From: Myoxocephalus aenaeus
Lineage: Eukaryota > Chordata > Actinopteri > Perciformes > Cottidae
Direction: 5' to 3'
DNA: 64,000 bases
NCBI GenBank assembly: GCA_038501785.1
Contig: JBAMJR010000040.1
Location: forward strand, 901,501-965,500
In this document: positions 12,819 through 25,825 of the stretch, piece after piece
How positions within the stretch are numbered: position 1 is the stretch's first letter
How the letters are laid out: each line of letters starts with the position of its first letter
Made by a program: the position numbers and the translations under genes
The notes under the pieces: model-generated
The model's database searches: none
Told to the model about the DNA's origin: nothing
Seen by the model: only the letters and a program-made list of their open reading frames with translations

Positions 12819-13213
12819 ATGACCGAAAAAACATGAAACCTGAGAGAACATTTTAGACTGACAGATATTGGGGAATAATTAGCTTTTCACTGATCACAGG
12901 CAATAAACATGTGTCTTTAATCTTAATTAATTTAAATTCTGATGGCTGGACAGGGAAGTAATTCCAGTATGGTTTGGCAGTTTGTCACTTAAACTGCTTT
13001 AAAACTACAGTTGGTGCCTTTAATAAAAAAACAAAAAACGTTATGTAATATTTGCTCAAACTGTCACTATAGCCTGACAGACGTGCATGAGACAGATAAT
13101 CTGTGAATAAATCAGGTTCCTCTGGCTCTTTTTAGTCCTCCTAATGACATTTGAAAGAATCCACCGCGCCCGAAGGAAAACAACCAATCAGAACTGAGGA
13201 GTCTCGAACCCAG
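12819..13213. repeat. Duplicated block, copy 1 (contains truncated MITE)
   Basis: It starts ATGACCGAAAAAACATG and ends CTCGAACCCAG. It matches 20070-20430 at roughly 96% by eye over the first ~215 bases, with an extra ~35 bases near 13035-13070 that the other copy lacks. The right half (from about 12998, GCTTTAAAACTACAG) is a teleost MITE: an inverted third copy at 53950-54044 aligns only to this half. The left ~180 bases are shared only by the two direct copies, so the pair reflects duplication of a local segment rather than two independent MITE insertions. The block stops inside the MITE and abuts the 68-bp repeat. Confidence 0.85.
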
Positions 13214-13278
13214 CCTTTATTTCACTCTTTAATTTAATATTTTTTTCCATTTCTTTAAACCACCTGTTATTTAAGGTT
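13211..13278. repeat. 68-bp direct repeat, right copy
   Basis: Right-hand partner of 12751-12818. It overlaps the last three bases (CAG) of the duplicated block; the other block copy also has CAG at this point, so the junction carries a 3-bp microhomology. Confidence 0.9.
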
Positions 13279-13930
13279 CAAAGTCAAATCTGACTATTCT
13301 TATGCCCATTTTAAAGGATGCACAATTTGTGCAAAAATGAACGCTGTCTGTCTCTGCATGACAAGTTATCTGTAGCATTGTAATGCCTCAGTCTTGTGAC
13401 ACTGATCACCAGATAGCTTCTCATTCTTCAGTGTCCTCCAGCTTCTGCATGGCTGTATTACTGTCTGCCCATGACAATGATGGTGTTGGTTTGATATGAA
13501 TCGAAACAATCTGTCTGCTGTGTTACTTCTAGATGTATAATAATCAATAATTTTCTCTGGTAATGCTAGTCTCAAATCTCTTTAATTACAAAGTCAAGCT
13601 ACAAAGAGAAGCTGAACAGTCTAAAAATAGTTTGAGATGTGACACAGTCTTGTTGCTTGTGGTGCACCTTGCCAATTGTCAGGGCTGAGAATTGAGCATC
13701 ACATCAGGGTCACCGAGAGTAGCACCAGAGGATTTATGTGTAACACTGGCACTATGCAGATTCCTTCAGCCACCTTCCAGCTTTCAAATTCAGAAGTCAA
13801 CTTTTTTTCTGACTAGACTATAATTTTGCGACTTAAAGTGGTTTCTTAATTTATTGCACTTCAATTATGAAGTTCAACTTCTTGGTCTTTATTAAGAGAG
13901 GAAATTATGTCGGCCAGCACCCGCATAGAC
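13279..13930. other. Unique sequence, no gene seen
   Basis: Nothing recognisable. AGTTTGAGATGTGACA near 13628 resembles a motif in the distal half of the MITE at 20903, but the similarity does not extend. Confidence 0.4.
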
Positions 13931-13970
13931 AGAAAAAAGAAGGAAGGAAGGAAAAAAGAAAAAGAAAAAC
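13931..13970. repeat. Purine (GAAA/GGAA) microsatellite
   Basis: Imperfect AAGGAAGG and AAAAAGAA units. An open frame starting at 13907 passes through it and reads as Lys/Glu low complexity; I do not regard it as a gene. Confidence 0.8.
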
Positions 13971-16900
13971 GCAATAAACATAAAAAAACTCTGACTGTAC
14001 AGGTACCTCTGTGGTTTTATTATGTAGTCTCATCGTCACTAAAGCGCTATAAAAAAATCCTGGTGCATATTTTTTATAACATGCATCTGCTCGATGCTGA
14101 AAGCTTTCAGAGCATGGGTGTCTTTAAAAAAAACTCTCATCTGGCTAATTCAGGTATCCTCTGCAGACCTGACTGGCACCTTAACATACACTCTTCATCA
14201 TCAGTGCTCCTGAGATTCACAGCAAGCAAAAGGAAGAAAAATGCACAACTGGGCCTTGTCACAAATCAACGGATTCATATTTAGTACATTTTTTAAGGAT
14301 CACAAAATATTACCAACTGAATATACTTTTTTATGCTTTATTTAAACTGCAACATTTTAGTTCTGTAATCTGATGAACAAGACATCTTGATCTAATCAGT
14401 TGTTTTGTTTGTTTGATGCTCATTATCCTATTGTGACTCGCTGCCTTGACTCCTTGATGCTCTTTTTAAATACTTGGGGTGTAGAGAAGGCAGGCATGGG
14501 TCGTGTAATCCACAAACCCCTCACTGTTTTGGTTAGACGCCTACTACAGTATTCTACAAATCTCAGTGCTGTCTGTGCGCATCACTCTTACTGCTTAGTG
14601 TGACGTGACGGCTGCCATGTCAGCAACATGGCACATCTCTGTTCTCCCTCTCTGGAGCCCTCTGCGAGTTTTCCCTGGGGTTGGCAGAATACGAGTGCCC
14701 CCTTGTCTGACTGGCTATAACCTTGCCACCAGCTTGTGCGTGCGTGCATGTGTTTTTTCCAACTCTAAAGACTTGAACAATGATGACTCAAGCCACGCAG
14801 AGTACACCTCAGGGAAAATACAGTGGAAATAAAAATAACAAGTGGATTTTTGACTGCAGTCAGATGTGAGAGGAGGAGGCACGCTGGCACTCGGCTAAAA
14901 GCCGGAGCAGATTCAGCCCCCCCAGTTCATTAGATTAGGCTGTCTCGTGTTCAGGAAGTGCTGAAAGGCACTGCAGATTGTATCTGCACAAAATGCTGTC
15001 CTTACATCCAGAGACAGTTGCCAGTCCCAGTCTTTGAAATTCCAAAGTAGTTCTCAATCCAGTTATGGACTGATATTGTGGTTGTCTCTTTGTGGCCCTC
15101 CTGCTGAGGGTTCTTATTAGAAGGGTTAAGTATGAGGATGCCTGTGTTGGTATTTCTGTGGTTGCTCATCTTCCCACCGCACATGAATTTCTCTAAATTA
15201 TTTATTTTCCTGACACCACCATATGGTGCTGTAACTTGTTTGTCTTGGAGCGTACTTGAGAAATGCAAGACCTAGACGGGATTACTTCTTGTGTGTATAC
15301 ATGGGAGACCCTCTTCAAACAATGCCATTTTTTTGTTATTTCTTTTGCTGGGTGGGCTTTGTTGATGCAATTCTGTGCAACCCCCGACAAGAGTTCTCTT
15401 CTCATCAATTTGAGAGCAAAGAGATAATAAACATAATTGGGCCAAAATGAGGAGATGTTTAAAAGAGAGGCCCCTGCCATTGCTCTGCAGTTGATGAGCC
15501 AACTGAACGAGAAGCAAGAAGGGCCATGGAAAAATTGGGTCCTGATCTTCTTCGAAATGCCACAATTAATTGCTATGCGTTGTCCCCAATGCATGGATGA
15601 TTAAATGCGCTCCTAAACTACCCTGATTTGTGGGGGCACCTTGCCGATTTTATTTGCCACTGTTAACATTTTCATCCCTGCATTATGCATGGTGCTGTGG
15701 GGCAAGGAAGTGCTGCAAACAAATGGCCTGAGGGATCGCCGTAAACACAGCGTGCCATAAGGGGGAGAAGACTAACAGTTCAGCGCCGCCTCCCTCAGCT
15801 GGTCTTCTTCTGACAAACTAGACAGCCCCTCTGCAGCTCGGCTGCAGCTTAGCAGAGCAGTACAGTGTGGTTATCAATGTCAGTTACATCAGCTATGCAA
15901 AAACATTGACTGCAAATCACCAGATATCTATATATATTGAGAATGTAAGGACAGGGTTGGGGTTTGATCAAATGGAATATGCTCATCTGTATCTTTATTA
16001 ATCAACAACGAATGCACGTCTCATAGAATATTTCTATCCAACTAATTGAATACGATCGCTCCTCCTTCAGCATGTATAGGCTGAGGTCACTTACACTAGT
16101 TAATTCTGACAGCGAAAGCAATGTGGTGCTGGTTCCTTTGTGTTTAGGGATTTTAATTCCTCATTGCAATAATCAGTGACTGATGGGAGCCCTAGTGCTT
16201 TATGAAGGCATGCCAAATGACATGTGCTCCCTTTTGAACATGAAACACTCAGAGTAGAAATATGAATTTTCACATTAGAGGCATACTAACTCTGTGATTA
16301 AGATTTACTTGATCTGGGATCTTGGCTGTTAGAAGTGCAACGCTGCACACATGGCCTGCCTGAGATGTCAGCTGTCATGGCATTGGCCCAGAGCCTTACA
16401 CTTGGCAGGTCTCCACCCTCTCACCTCCGGCTGACAATGCAAATATACAGGCAAACGATGTGTAGCCACTGGACAGCTCTGTATCACTTGTGTAATTCCC
16501 TATAGTTAAAAAACTAAAAGCATGGGCCTGGTGTAAGTTGATCGTCATAATGATGCTCCTTTTCACAACGAGAGGCTGCTGTTTTGACAGTTCTTCATTT
16601 TAAGTCATAAACCAATCCATCCTCTCCAGTTCTAGGCACTATGTGCATTTTTTTCTAACTCAGTCCCTTGCCATCAAACCGCTCTGCATGGCATTAACAG
16701 TAACTAATGCACCAGGCAATGGAAAGAGGGCAGATATTGTTTTTTATGGCCTGACCTTTGAAACATTATTATTTTTTTGATGAATAACTGTTTACTCCGA
16801 ATGCGGGCATTAAACAAGTTTCCTCAAGGTTTGCAGTCATCGTCCCTGACACACAAACGGCAAAACAAAAACATCTCATCCTGTGCACATGCAAAGTGAA

Positions 16901-19900
16901 GAGAGCTGTCGGTGGATATGGAAAGTCTCTTTTAGTGGACTGGAGAGCAGCGTTAAATAGCTGGCAACCAGTTCATTAGGATGCCTTTCAGAGCATGAAA
17001 AATGACCTTTTCCCTTGTAATTGTAGTCTGAGTTCATAGATAGTTGACTGGAACCAGAGCATACTGTACGTTGACAAGGATCACTGGAAACAATTAGCAT
17101 TGCATCTCACCAGACAGTCAGCAAGCAGCTCCCAGTTACCACTTTTTACACCTTCTGGTTGAAATGCCAGTCTGATTGATTACATGTGACAGATAAGTTT
17201 AGCATACACACATACATCAGTTCATTTACCAAGTGCAGTGAGCTGAATCTAATACTTTATTAGTCTCATGACATGTCTTAAAAAAAAGGTTTTCAAAAAC
17301 AGTACAAAGTGTATTGTATTGTGACATAATAGTAACTTGACATAGATGATAATGATATATTATGTAAAGCTAGCCTTATGTTGACGTTTAAATGTATTTG
17401 TTGTGCAGTGATTAGACTTTACATTACGTGGTGGGAGCCAGCACATAACATTGGTCTGACACCAAATGTCAATATTATTTATCAGATAAATGTAAAAGCA
17501 CAATTTCTGATCCAAATATTATGGAAAGGGTACCAGCAGAAGTCAAGACACCACATCGGAACCTGCTTTCATCGCCATATAGGGGGAAAGAGATTTGAAT
17601 ACAAAGACTAACGCTGGTCCACAAAACGAGATCGAAACAAACAATTTTTTTTTATGTAATGGCAAGTTATTTTTTTTACACTTTATTATTACTAGTTTAA
17701 TTGTGACTTCTATGTACCACAATTACAATGTTCAGATTAGTTTTACATAAAATGTGGGTTCAAATACTCCATTATATTTGCATCTGGCATCACTCATGAG
17801 GCCTCTAATGTACTGGTTTAAGGTTATCAATTCTATGAAAAGACATACAACGTTCAATGTATGCCTTTTCAACACACCCTTCTCAATCTAGAGTCTCAGG
17901 GGAGTGCAGTGTATTCATATTTCACACACTTGCGGAAAGCAACCAAAAATGTGTTCGTCGATAGTCATGTATAGCTTTACTTTTGCAATGTTTGTTGTTG
18001 CCACATTAAGCTGAGGTTATAGCTAGAATAAAGCATAAATATATGACACCATTTTGGATCACTTCTCTTCTTTTGAATCTTTATTGCTGTCATCATCAGA
18101 AATTGCCCTCCTCCTCTGTGGTGTTTTGATAAGGCAAATATGATGTGGTTGAAGAGAGCAAATATTTAAGGTATCTGCAAATGTGATGCACATCTGTCAA
18201 ACAGCCCAAGGGTGAAAACCGGCACATAACAAGGCAACAAATGCTGATCCGGGGATTCTCTGCGGCAAAATAAAATATAGCTCAAGTTTTCATTAAGGTG
18301 CTATTGATTAGCTTTTCCTGGCAATGAATTATGGACAACATTAAATAAAAGGGAAAATATTTTTATGACTTTACTTAGGCCATGCCAGATTCCCCATTGC
18401 CTCTTGTATGCTCGCCCTGACAGGCATTTTGTTTTCTCTCAAATATTTGTGGCTTTTGTGAGATTTAGACAAAGTAAGAAAAAAAATTCTGACTAAAATT
18501 ATTTGGAGTACATTTTAAGAATACAATTTCTTTGTTGTTAAAGGAATAATTTGGATTTTCAGACCCCCCCCTTGTTATAACTACCTTTAAAATGTCTAAA
18601 TATCCATCGAAAGCAGAGAACAATCATGCAACATAATCCGGGTCGCTGCTCCCCCCTCATATATTCAGTTTATTCCAAAAGGTTCTATTTTCATGGAAAC
18701 TATGTGGTTTATGAAGGTTGTTGCCTGTACCCAATAGAAATTGTATATTATTGGCACTATATCTTGAAATATTAGGACAGAGATCTTTCGTGCTGATGAA
18801 GCCAGGTGGATGAATGAGGAAACCTCTTCAAGTAAAAAAAACAGGAAGTTATTTTGCATTTGATTTACTTTGACTTCTCGATATCCTTGATGACTTTTCT
18901 ACAGATTATCTCTGTCTTTACCTGAGTCTTCGTCTTACTGTACACCTTCATAAACGTTGCTGCACCCCTACACTGGCATCAGCTATCTCATAAACAGCCT
19001 CTTATAATTGCATAAGCATTCCTCATAACCTTTATCCTCATACGTCCTCCACTGCTATAGCACTGCCTCTGGTGGCCAGGAAGAAGGGAATAAAACACCA
19101 AAGTGATACAATTATAAATTCTGATCCATGGGGTCAAATACAATGTACATGAAAGCAAACATAAAATATATATTTTCTCACAACTTTCTACATGTATTGT
19201 TTTTCTGGGGGGGAACAAACAAGCAGAAGACCTATAACAGACACAACAACATATTTTCTCTTTCTTTGTCATGGACACCCACATAGGACCGGCTTCCTTC
19301 ATAGTCCCTCAGAGTACACAATCTTGGCATTGGCTTCGACTTTACCACTACTGGAATGTACTGGCTGTTGATGTTATACATTAGACTGATTACGTCTCTC
19401 TACAGTAAATAATAGTTCAATCTGTCGGTCCTGTTTTGTGTTCTGAAACTCATTTTGTCTTCCAGCATATAAATGTCGGTTTTCTGAGCAGGGACAAGTT
19501 GCCTGGCCAGTTTTCTCAACTGAAAAAAAAAAAGTCTTCATTTTGTCCTGTTCCATCCCGAGTTGTGACTCGTTGAGCACAATGTAGTGAATGCTTAGAT
19601 ACAGAGTTGTGGCCTCAGTTTCAGAAAATTCATAGCAATAATGCTACTCAACTATTCAGCCCACTTGAATTTGGCCAACATGCATGTTTTGTAGTTTGAG
19701 TTTGAGTTTTTTCAGCGTTTATCCTACATGGCACATACAGACCTTTTAGCTTCATGTCTCAGAATGAGCATTCCATGCATTCTGTGTGCTTGGTTCCAGA
19801 ACACACAGAACACGTACAAGTATGCTCATGACATTTGCGTCATCAAAAAAGAAACAATAAAAAAATGTTGCATTGTGTTTTTTTATAGAATTGCAACCAC

Positions 19901-20069
19901 ACCTACAAGTAATTAAACTCTGTGCTGTATGAACTCCTATGTTCAGTATTTTCTCTTAACTGTGGTGTTGTTGCATTTAGACAGAGGTATGGATTTCACA
20001 AATACCAGACATCAACTGCATAACGTTGTGTTAGTTTTTTGAAGTGCTGAAACTAATTCCTCAAACGGA
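13971..20069. other. Long unique stretch, no gene seen
   Basis: No coding exon or named repeat can be supported. The stretch 15480-15830 is low in repeats, richer in GC, and has the texture of conserved non-coding DNA. 18541-18660 begins AAAGGAATAATTTGGATTTT, which resembles the start of a fish MITE but is too short to call. Confidence 0.4.
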
Positions 20070-20575
20070 ATGACCGAAAAAACATGAAACCTGAGACAAC
20101 ATTTTAGACTGACAGATGTTGCGGAATTATTAGCTTTTCACTGATCACAGGCAGTAAACATGTGTCTTTTAATTATAATTAATTTAAATTCTGATGGCTG
20201 GACAGGGAAGTAATTCCAGTATGGTTTGGCAGTTTGTCACTTAAACTGCTTTAAAACTACAGTTGGTGCCTTTAATAAAAATAAAAAAAACTGACAGAAG
20301 TGCATGAGACAGATAATCTGTGAATAAATCAGGTTCCTCTGGCTCTTCTTAGTCCTCCTAATGACATTTGAAAGAATCCACCGCACCCGAAGGAAAACAA
20401 CCAATCAGAACTGAGGAGTCTCGAACCCAGTGTCATTCACTGCTCCTGAAGCTCGTGAACTTTGATCAAACTGTCAAACTAGGCAGCGCTAATCAATATG
20501 ATCAAGACTCTGATTTCTTGCTTTAAATGTTTTCAGAAACATAGTTTGTGCTTCTGTTTAGCTGTAATGTAACCC
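20070..20575. mobile_element. Duplicated block copy 2, continuing into longer MITE
   Basis: Bases 20070-20430 pair with 12819-13213. Unlike copy 1, the MITE continues beyond the CAG at 20428-20430 with TGTCATTCACTGCTCCTGAAG and GCAGCGCTAATC, as I remember for the family consensus, until about 20575. This is therefore the more complete copy and probably the source. At 20576 the sequence changes to a CA/CC-rich and AT-rich segment that does not belong to the family. Confidence 0.75.
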
Positions 20576-20902
20576 AGCCGCCAAAACCAAGCACCCCCAC
20601 CGCCCACCGACCGAATTGATATATCAAATGCAAAAAATATATATGCACACTCAAAAAACCTTTTCCAGCTGTATGCAAGACACCTGGAGCTTAGCCTTCT
20701 GTCACTTTTCATGTTACTGTGGTGGAATAAGAGCTCACGGATTTGAATGATATGTTTTTAAACAGACAGCTATTTCATTGTTTTCGATAATTTACAATGG
20801 CTTTGAAATCTGACTTTGGTAGTTCATTAAGTTGCCACATAATGACGATCAAGAAATGACAAATCCGGTATAAAGCGGCGGTGCATAGTTAATATAAAAT
20901 GT
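20576..20902. other. Segment interrupting the MITE
   Basis: About 325 bases with a C-rich run (CCCCCACCGCCCACCGACC) followed by AT-rich DNA. It separates two parts of the element that I believe are adjacent in the family. No terminal repeats or target-site duplication are obvious, so insertion and local replacement are both possible. Confidence 0.35.
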
Positions 20903-21050
20903 TTGAGATGTGACAGTGCTTTATAAAAGAACGCCATGACTGCTAGCTTCTCTTCAGTGTTCAGACTGCAGCCACTTAGTGCACCAGGTGTTTTGCACAA
21001 GATTTTTCCACAAGACAAATGGAAAAGTGCCATATCCTTTAAACATCCCA
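20903..21050. mobile_element. Probable distal half of the same MITE
   Basis: It reads TTTGAGATGTGACAGTGC, then CTTTATAAAAGAACGCC, GCTAGCTTCTC and a segment containing TGTTTTGCAC and TCCACAAGACAAATGG. From memory this order continues the element at 20070-20575. Recognition rests on recall, because the window has no other copy of this half. Confidence 0.4.
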
Positions 21051-22350
21051 TTAATATGTCTTATAAGACTCAGTACAACTGAGCACCAAAAGCTCGATTT
21101 TATTACAGTTTCTTGTCTTTGTCAGGCATAGCTTCCAGTTTACGTTTTCAGGTAATTATAGAGCTATGCACACTAGAGTGGCACAAATTAGCACATTGGG
21201 CAAAGAATCAGTTGGCTGGATGCCCATCATTGCCTGAATGGCCCGGCCATGATAAACACACAAGCACAAATGCCTGTAAAAGGCCCCCAAAGTGTGCGTC
21301 AACATTTTAATGGAGGATGTGTCTTGGCCCCGCATTACTATGATTGAAGACTGAATCAACAACATAACTGTTACAGGACAGTTTTTCCTGAAAACTAAGA
21401 CAGTTATTATGTCCCACTATCTCCTCTGATTTCATGCCATACATTCTGGTAACATTGTGCTTTAGTAACAGAAGAACCCTGAAGAGTTATTGGAAAAAAC
21501 TGGACTGAGCTGAGAAGTTATCATGGATGAGCTCAAAACACAGCTAATGTCAAAGGATGTTTTGACCTAAATCCTTTGGGTCCAGTATCTTTTCAAGTAG
21601 TGTGCCTGTTTTGTTATGGCTATATTTATCCTTTCTAGATGGATGCACTGTAAATCATTGTTGCAGTAAATGATGAATTGAGAGGACATCTTGAAAAGGC
21701 TGAGTCTTAAGACTATGCAAGTGCTTGATGTGTGAGAAATGATGTGAGGGTTTGATGTGGTCTGAAGAGTGTTTATATCCTAGATGCCATGAAAGAGAAC
21801 TCATGGCTGTACTGTATGTAACAGCTGAAGCTCATGGTAGGAACAGCAAGACAGAGAGCAGAGATTCATCCTTATTGCATTTGGAATTTCCTCCCAGCTG
21901 ATTGAAGTATCAGCATATTGCTGCCAGATTCCCTTCCACAATAACCCACAGTTTTAATAATTTGCAGAATGAAGGGGGCTGATGAGAGGTTATCTAAGTC
22001 ACTTGCATTCGTTTAATCTCTGAAGCAAAGAAAGCAGTGTTGAAAGGCGACAACTGAAGCCGTCTGTGCTAATGCACGCTGTGTAACCGGTATGTGTACT
22101 GTATGCATACAGTCATCAATACATGCCAAGAAATACTATATGTACTACGTTTACAGTATGATCATGTGGAGGAAAAATAACAATAAGTAATCTCATGTCA
22201 TTTAGCTGTTCTATGCAAAGTTAATGTAATCCTCTAATGTTTAGTGTAACGCATCAATCATGCAAAAATCTATTGTTGCATTAGCCTTGAAAGAACAATA
22301 ATAATAAAAATGCTATAATGGTTTTAGCTTCCTTTCCATAAATCATACTC
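21051..22350. other. Unique sequence, no gene seen
   Basis: No feature supported. Confidence 0.5.
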
Positions 22351-22372
22351 GGGGGTGGGGGTGGGGAGGGGG
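22351..22372 (+). other. G-quadruplex motif
   Basis: Four G-runs of 5, 5, 4 and 5 separated by single bases (T, T, A). This fits the canonical G4 pattern with one-base loops, the most stable class. It stands alone in AT-rich sequence with no promoter signals beside it. Confidence 0.85.
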
Positions 22373-25214
22373 CATCTTAACTTGCCACTTCAGCTCATCT
22401 GAGCAGTTGAAAGGATGCTAAATACTGATATGATATTGAACAATAACCGGAGGCGCAGTTGGTCACTTTCAACCTGAAGTGGTTTGAAATACTGCGTGAC
22501 AAAGTCAGCCGCTGCTTCTAACAGAAGTTGACCCAACACCTTCTACAACGACATAAAGCAGTTTTCTGTTCAATAGCCACTCAACAATGGACTGTAAATC
22601 AACAGTAAATGCATAAAAACAGTGCAAAGCGAAAGATTTATTGTAACACCGCAAATCCTTTTAAACAAATATTAAAATAACACCCAAATCAGCCGGAACG
22701 TCATTTAACAGGTCATGCTCACTTCAGTTCTGAGCTGAGCCGCGGTAGCTGACAGGCTGTCAGAATTTACATCGATATTAACGTTTGATTAACAACACAG
22801 CTCTCACTCTTAAGATGGGTGATGTTCTAAGTGTATATGTCTGTGATGATGAACAAAATGCAAATAGAATCAGCACATGATTGGAGCACAATGTTTTTTC
22901 TAATGGATAAACAGCACATTAGAATACATATATGAATGTAAAAGTACAACAGTTAAGCAAATCTTCTGTTCAATAATGTGTCACCAAAACAGCCATGTGG
23001 CCAAACAAATACATATAGAGCGGATTGCTGTAGAGCACAGCTTTCAGATTTGATAAGCGGAAGTGCAGTTCTACCATGTGGTTTCAACCTGGGACCTTTA
23101 CAAGTGCTTGTCAGAGTAGTGCTCAGAGTACTGCCTAAAGAGGCTTTTGATTTCACAGAGAATATACTCTTCCCAGGAAGTGGGCGGAGAAGATAATTCT
23201 CAAAAGGGGAAGGGAAAAAAATAGAAAACTAGAGAATTAATAAACCTTTTTAGTTTGCGTAATCATTCATTTTGAACTTCAACTAAACAGAGCAACAAAA
23301 CAAATCATTTTTGGGGAAAGAATACATGTATTTTAATGCCCTCAAGCAAAACTAATTAAAGACGACACCTCATTTACATAAATAAGCATTATAATTTGCA
23401 TGCATGCACAAGGGAATAGAGTCAGAAAAGAAAGCAATATTTTGCAGTCTGCTAATTTCATTTTATTCAGGATTTAGGCTTAATAAAGATTCATTTTGAA
23501 GGGGAAAGGAAAATAATCAAAGGGGAAATTTGAACTATCTCCAAAGATGCAGAAGCCCTCTATTGAAAGGGTTCTTTCCGAGTCACCAGATGACTCCTAA
23601 TCTGGAGTGGCACTTCCTGGCCCAGCTCCAACACCAACTCCTTGAAAGGTAAAAAAAAAAAATGTAGAGCCCAATTTATTAGTATGCAGTTCTGGCATCG
23701 GGTAGAGAATTAATGGCGGTGACTGATAATGACTGTAATCGTGGCACAAATGGGGTGTTGAAATAGCAAACAACGGGCACAAGGCATGTAATGGGGATTT
23801 TATTAATTACCCGAGGTCCCTAGCATGAGCAGTCTGCAGGATTTACTGTGGCCATGCCAGCCGGTCGAGGAGGGGTCGGCGAGTCTAATCTGACAATGAA
23901 TGGGTCACGATACAGAGACTGCAGTGTGGGCAAAACGACTTAACGTGGCAAGCTACTGTACTGCTTTACAATATTATGAATGTTTTTGATATTGAAAAGA
24001 TGAGAGGTGTTGTATTTATTTGGCTCATGTTTTGGGGTTTTGATAAGATCGAACACCAGAGTCGGTGAGCAGAGTACTTTTCAGTGAATGGTTACAACGA
24101 GCTGGACTAAAGCAAAAAAATAAAAAGAAGCACATTTGCACATTCAGCAAGTGTTTAGTCACAAAAGAAAACAGATCAAAAGACCAGAAATAATTCAGAT
24201 AAATTACCCGCTATCTTTTTTGATTAAGTTTTATCGTAAATGCATTCACCTACAATGAAATAAGCTCTCTCTATCTCTTCGCTGGCTATTAGAAAAAGAA
24301 ATCAACATATGGTAGCACTGTCAGGTAGGATAGCCCATTCACACATCAACTCATCAACAAGAGAGGATTGATTAAAAGTCCTTTTTATTACTCACTGCAT
24401 CCTTAATGGACGCTAGACTTTCAAAATGGAAGAAACAATTAGAGTTTTACTGCTTTGTGGGCACTACTGATTTATATAAATCACTGCACGGGTGTAAATT
24501 TTCCAATAAAAGACTGAACCACTCCTAGCATACATAATCAACGTGTCCACACTTGGTACATACTCTAGACTTGCACAATCTCTTTAAATTGGTAGGACTC
24601 AACAGTCACACCAATTCAAGCAACCAATCAACAGATTGGGTGTGCTTGATGGAATCTATAAACTGTTTCTATATGCTCTACCACTACTAATCATACCCCG
24701 AGCTTTCTGCCCAAAAAATAAATCTCCCCAAGGCAAACAAACATGGCAATGGCTTCTTGTATTTCAGTGCTGTAGGAAGATGAAATTGGAGTTTGCTCTG
24801 GTTTATTTAGAGTAGGTATTAAGAGCGTTGGTTTGTCCAGGCATGTGGGAAGAACATTGTCATTGTATTCAGATGTTGAAAGCTAGTGAGATGTATTTGA
24901 CAAGGAGGTTCATCTGGAGTCATTTTGACACCAAATGTAACAACTGCTATCATATGATTTTGATTATAAAGACGCTTGGAATTTAGCCTTATGAAGGCAC
25001 ACATCCGGATCTAAGCCTGGTGAGGTGAATGCATTTAAAGTGATACACTTCACATTTTCTTCTTACTGAAAAAGCGGCGGTGGTCAGCGTGATTCTTATA
25101 ATTTAAGTTATAATTGATCCTTAATCGGGAACAGTTTACGCAGAAGAAAAAAACATCCATAAAACTGAAAGCCAATGCTTCAGCATAGTTTGCTTGTCTG
25201 CTTGTGCATATGAC
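22373..25214. other. Unique sequence, no gene seen
   Basis: No gene. The segment 23780-23920 (TTATTAATTACCCGAGG onward) is low in repeats and resembles conserved non-coding DNA. 24590-24660 holds a small imperfect inverted repeat (CCAATC AACA GATTGG with partly matching flanks). Confidence 0.4.
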
Positions 25215-25825
25215 TAGGGTACTGAAAACCGGTGCCAATATGCAGCTGACCGGCAAGAACATCGGCTGGGAGCTCTGCAGGAGAAACGCTCGAAGCCGCG
25301 ACACTAAGTGAGATTAATAGGAGACGTGTTTGTTCCTCGGTTCATTTGGTGTTTGCCGAATTCAAGAGCAGCTCGGTCCGGTTCAGAAAAGCTCTCCCCG
25401 TTGATATTAATGATGACGTGTAGTCCAGTAAAGCAGCAGAGTTTGTAGAATCCAACAGTTTCTGAGTGGAGTTCTGTTGCACAGGCCACCTGATGCTTGT
25501 GCTGCAAAATAATTGCTGAAGTTTGAAGCTGTGTACAGAGTGTGTTTTGTATTTATTTATATTTATTTAAGTATACTGTAAACTGTTATTAACAGTTATA
25601 TATTGTTCATAGTTTGAAGTTAAAAAGTTTGAAGCTATAGTTTGAAGTCAAGTTTTTTTGTATTTATTTATATTAAACAGTTAATATATTGTTCAATTTG
25701 AAGAATTATTTTTGCCTTGGCAATAAAAAAAGTATCGGTTCAGGCACCATTTAGGCACCGGTATCGTTTTAAAAGTAACGTTTTAGCACTAGTATCGAAA
25801 AGAAAAAAAACTATACCCATCCCTA
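25215..25825. mobile_element. Non-autonomous DNA transposon with terminal inverted repeats
   Basis: The left end reads TAGGGTACTGAAAACCGGTGCC. The right end, read inward on the minus strand, begins TAGGGATGGGTATAG and contains GATACCGGTGCC. The outer TAGGG and inner ACCGGTGCC are shared, with a small deletion in the left end. The interior has a CpG-containing block (25255-25400, with GAAGCCGCGACAC and CTCGGTCCGGTTC) and an AT-rich right half. No transposase frame is visible, so the copy could only have moved in trans. I recall the GGTATCG-type end from many fish repeats but do not assign a superfamily. Confidence 0.7.
25549..25704. repeat. Degenerate tandem repeat inside the transposon
   Basis: Two AT-rich units share GTATTTATTTATATT, then AACAGTTA(A)TATATTGTTCA and a closing TTTGAAG; they lie at about 25549-25619 and 25659-25704. 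The second is shorter because an internal part is missing. Confidence 0.7.

Noticed and set aside
15202..15594. 130-codon minus-strand frame
   Set aside because: It overlaps another minus frame and a plus frame of similar length and shows no recognisable motif; consistent with chance or conserved non-coding DNA.
19055..19085. CTCF-like site CCTCTGGTGGCCAGG
   Set aside because: On the minus strand the core is one base short of the CTCF consensus, so the fit is poor.
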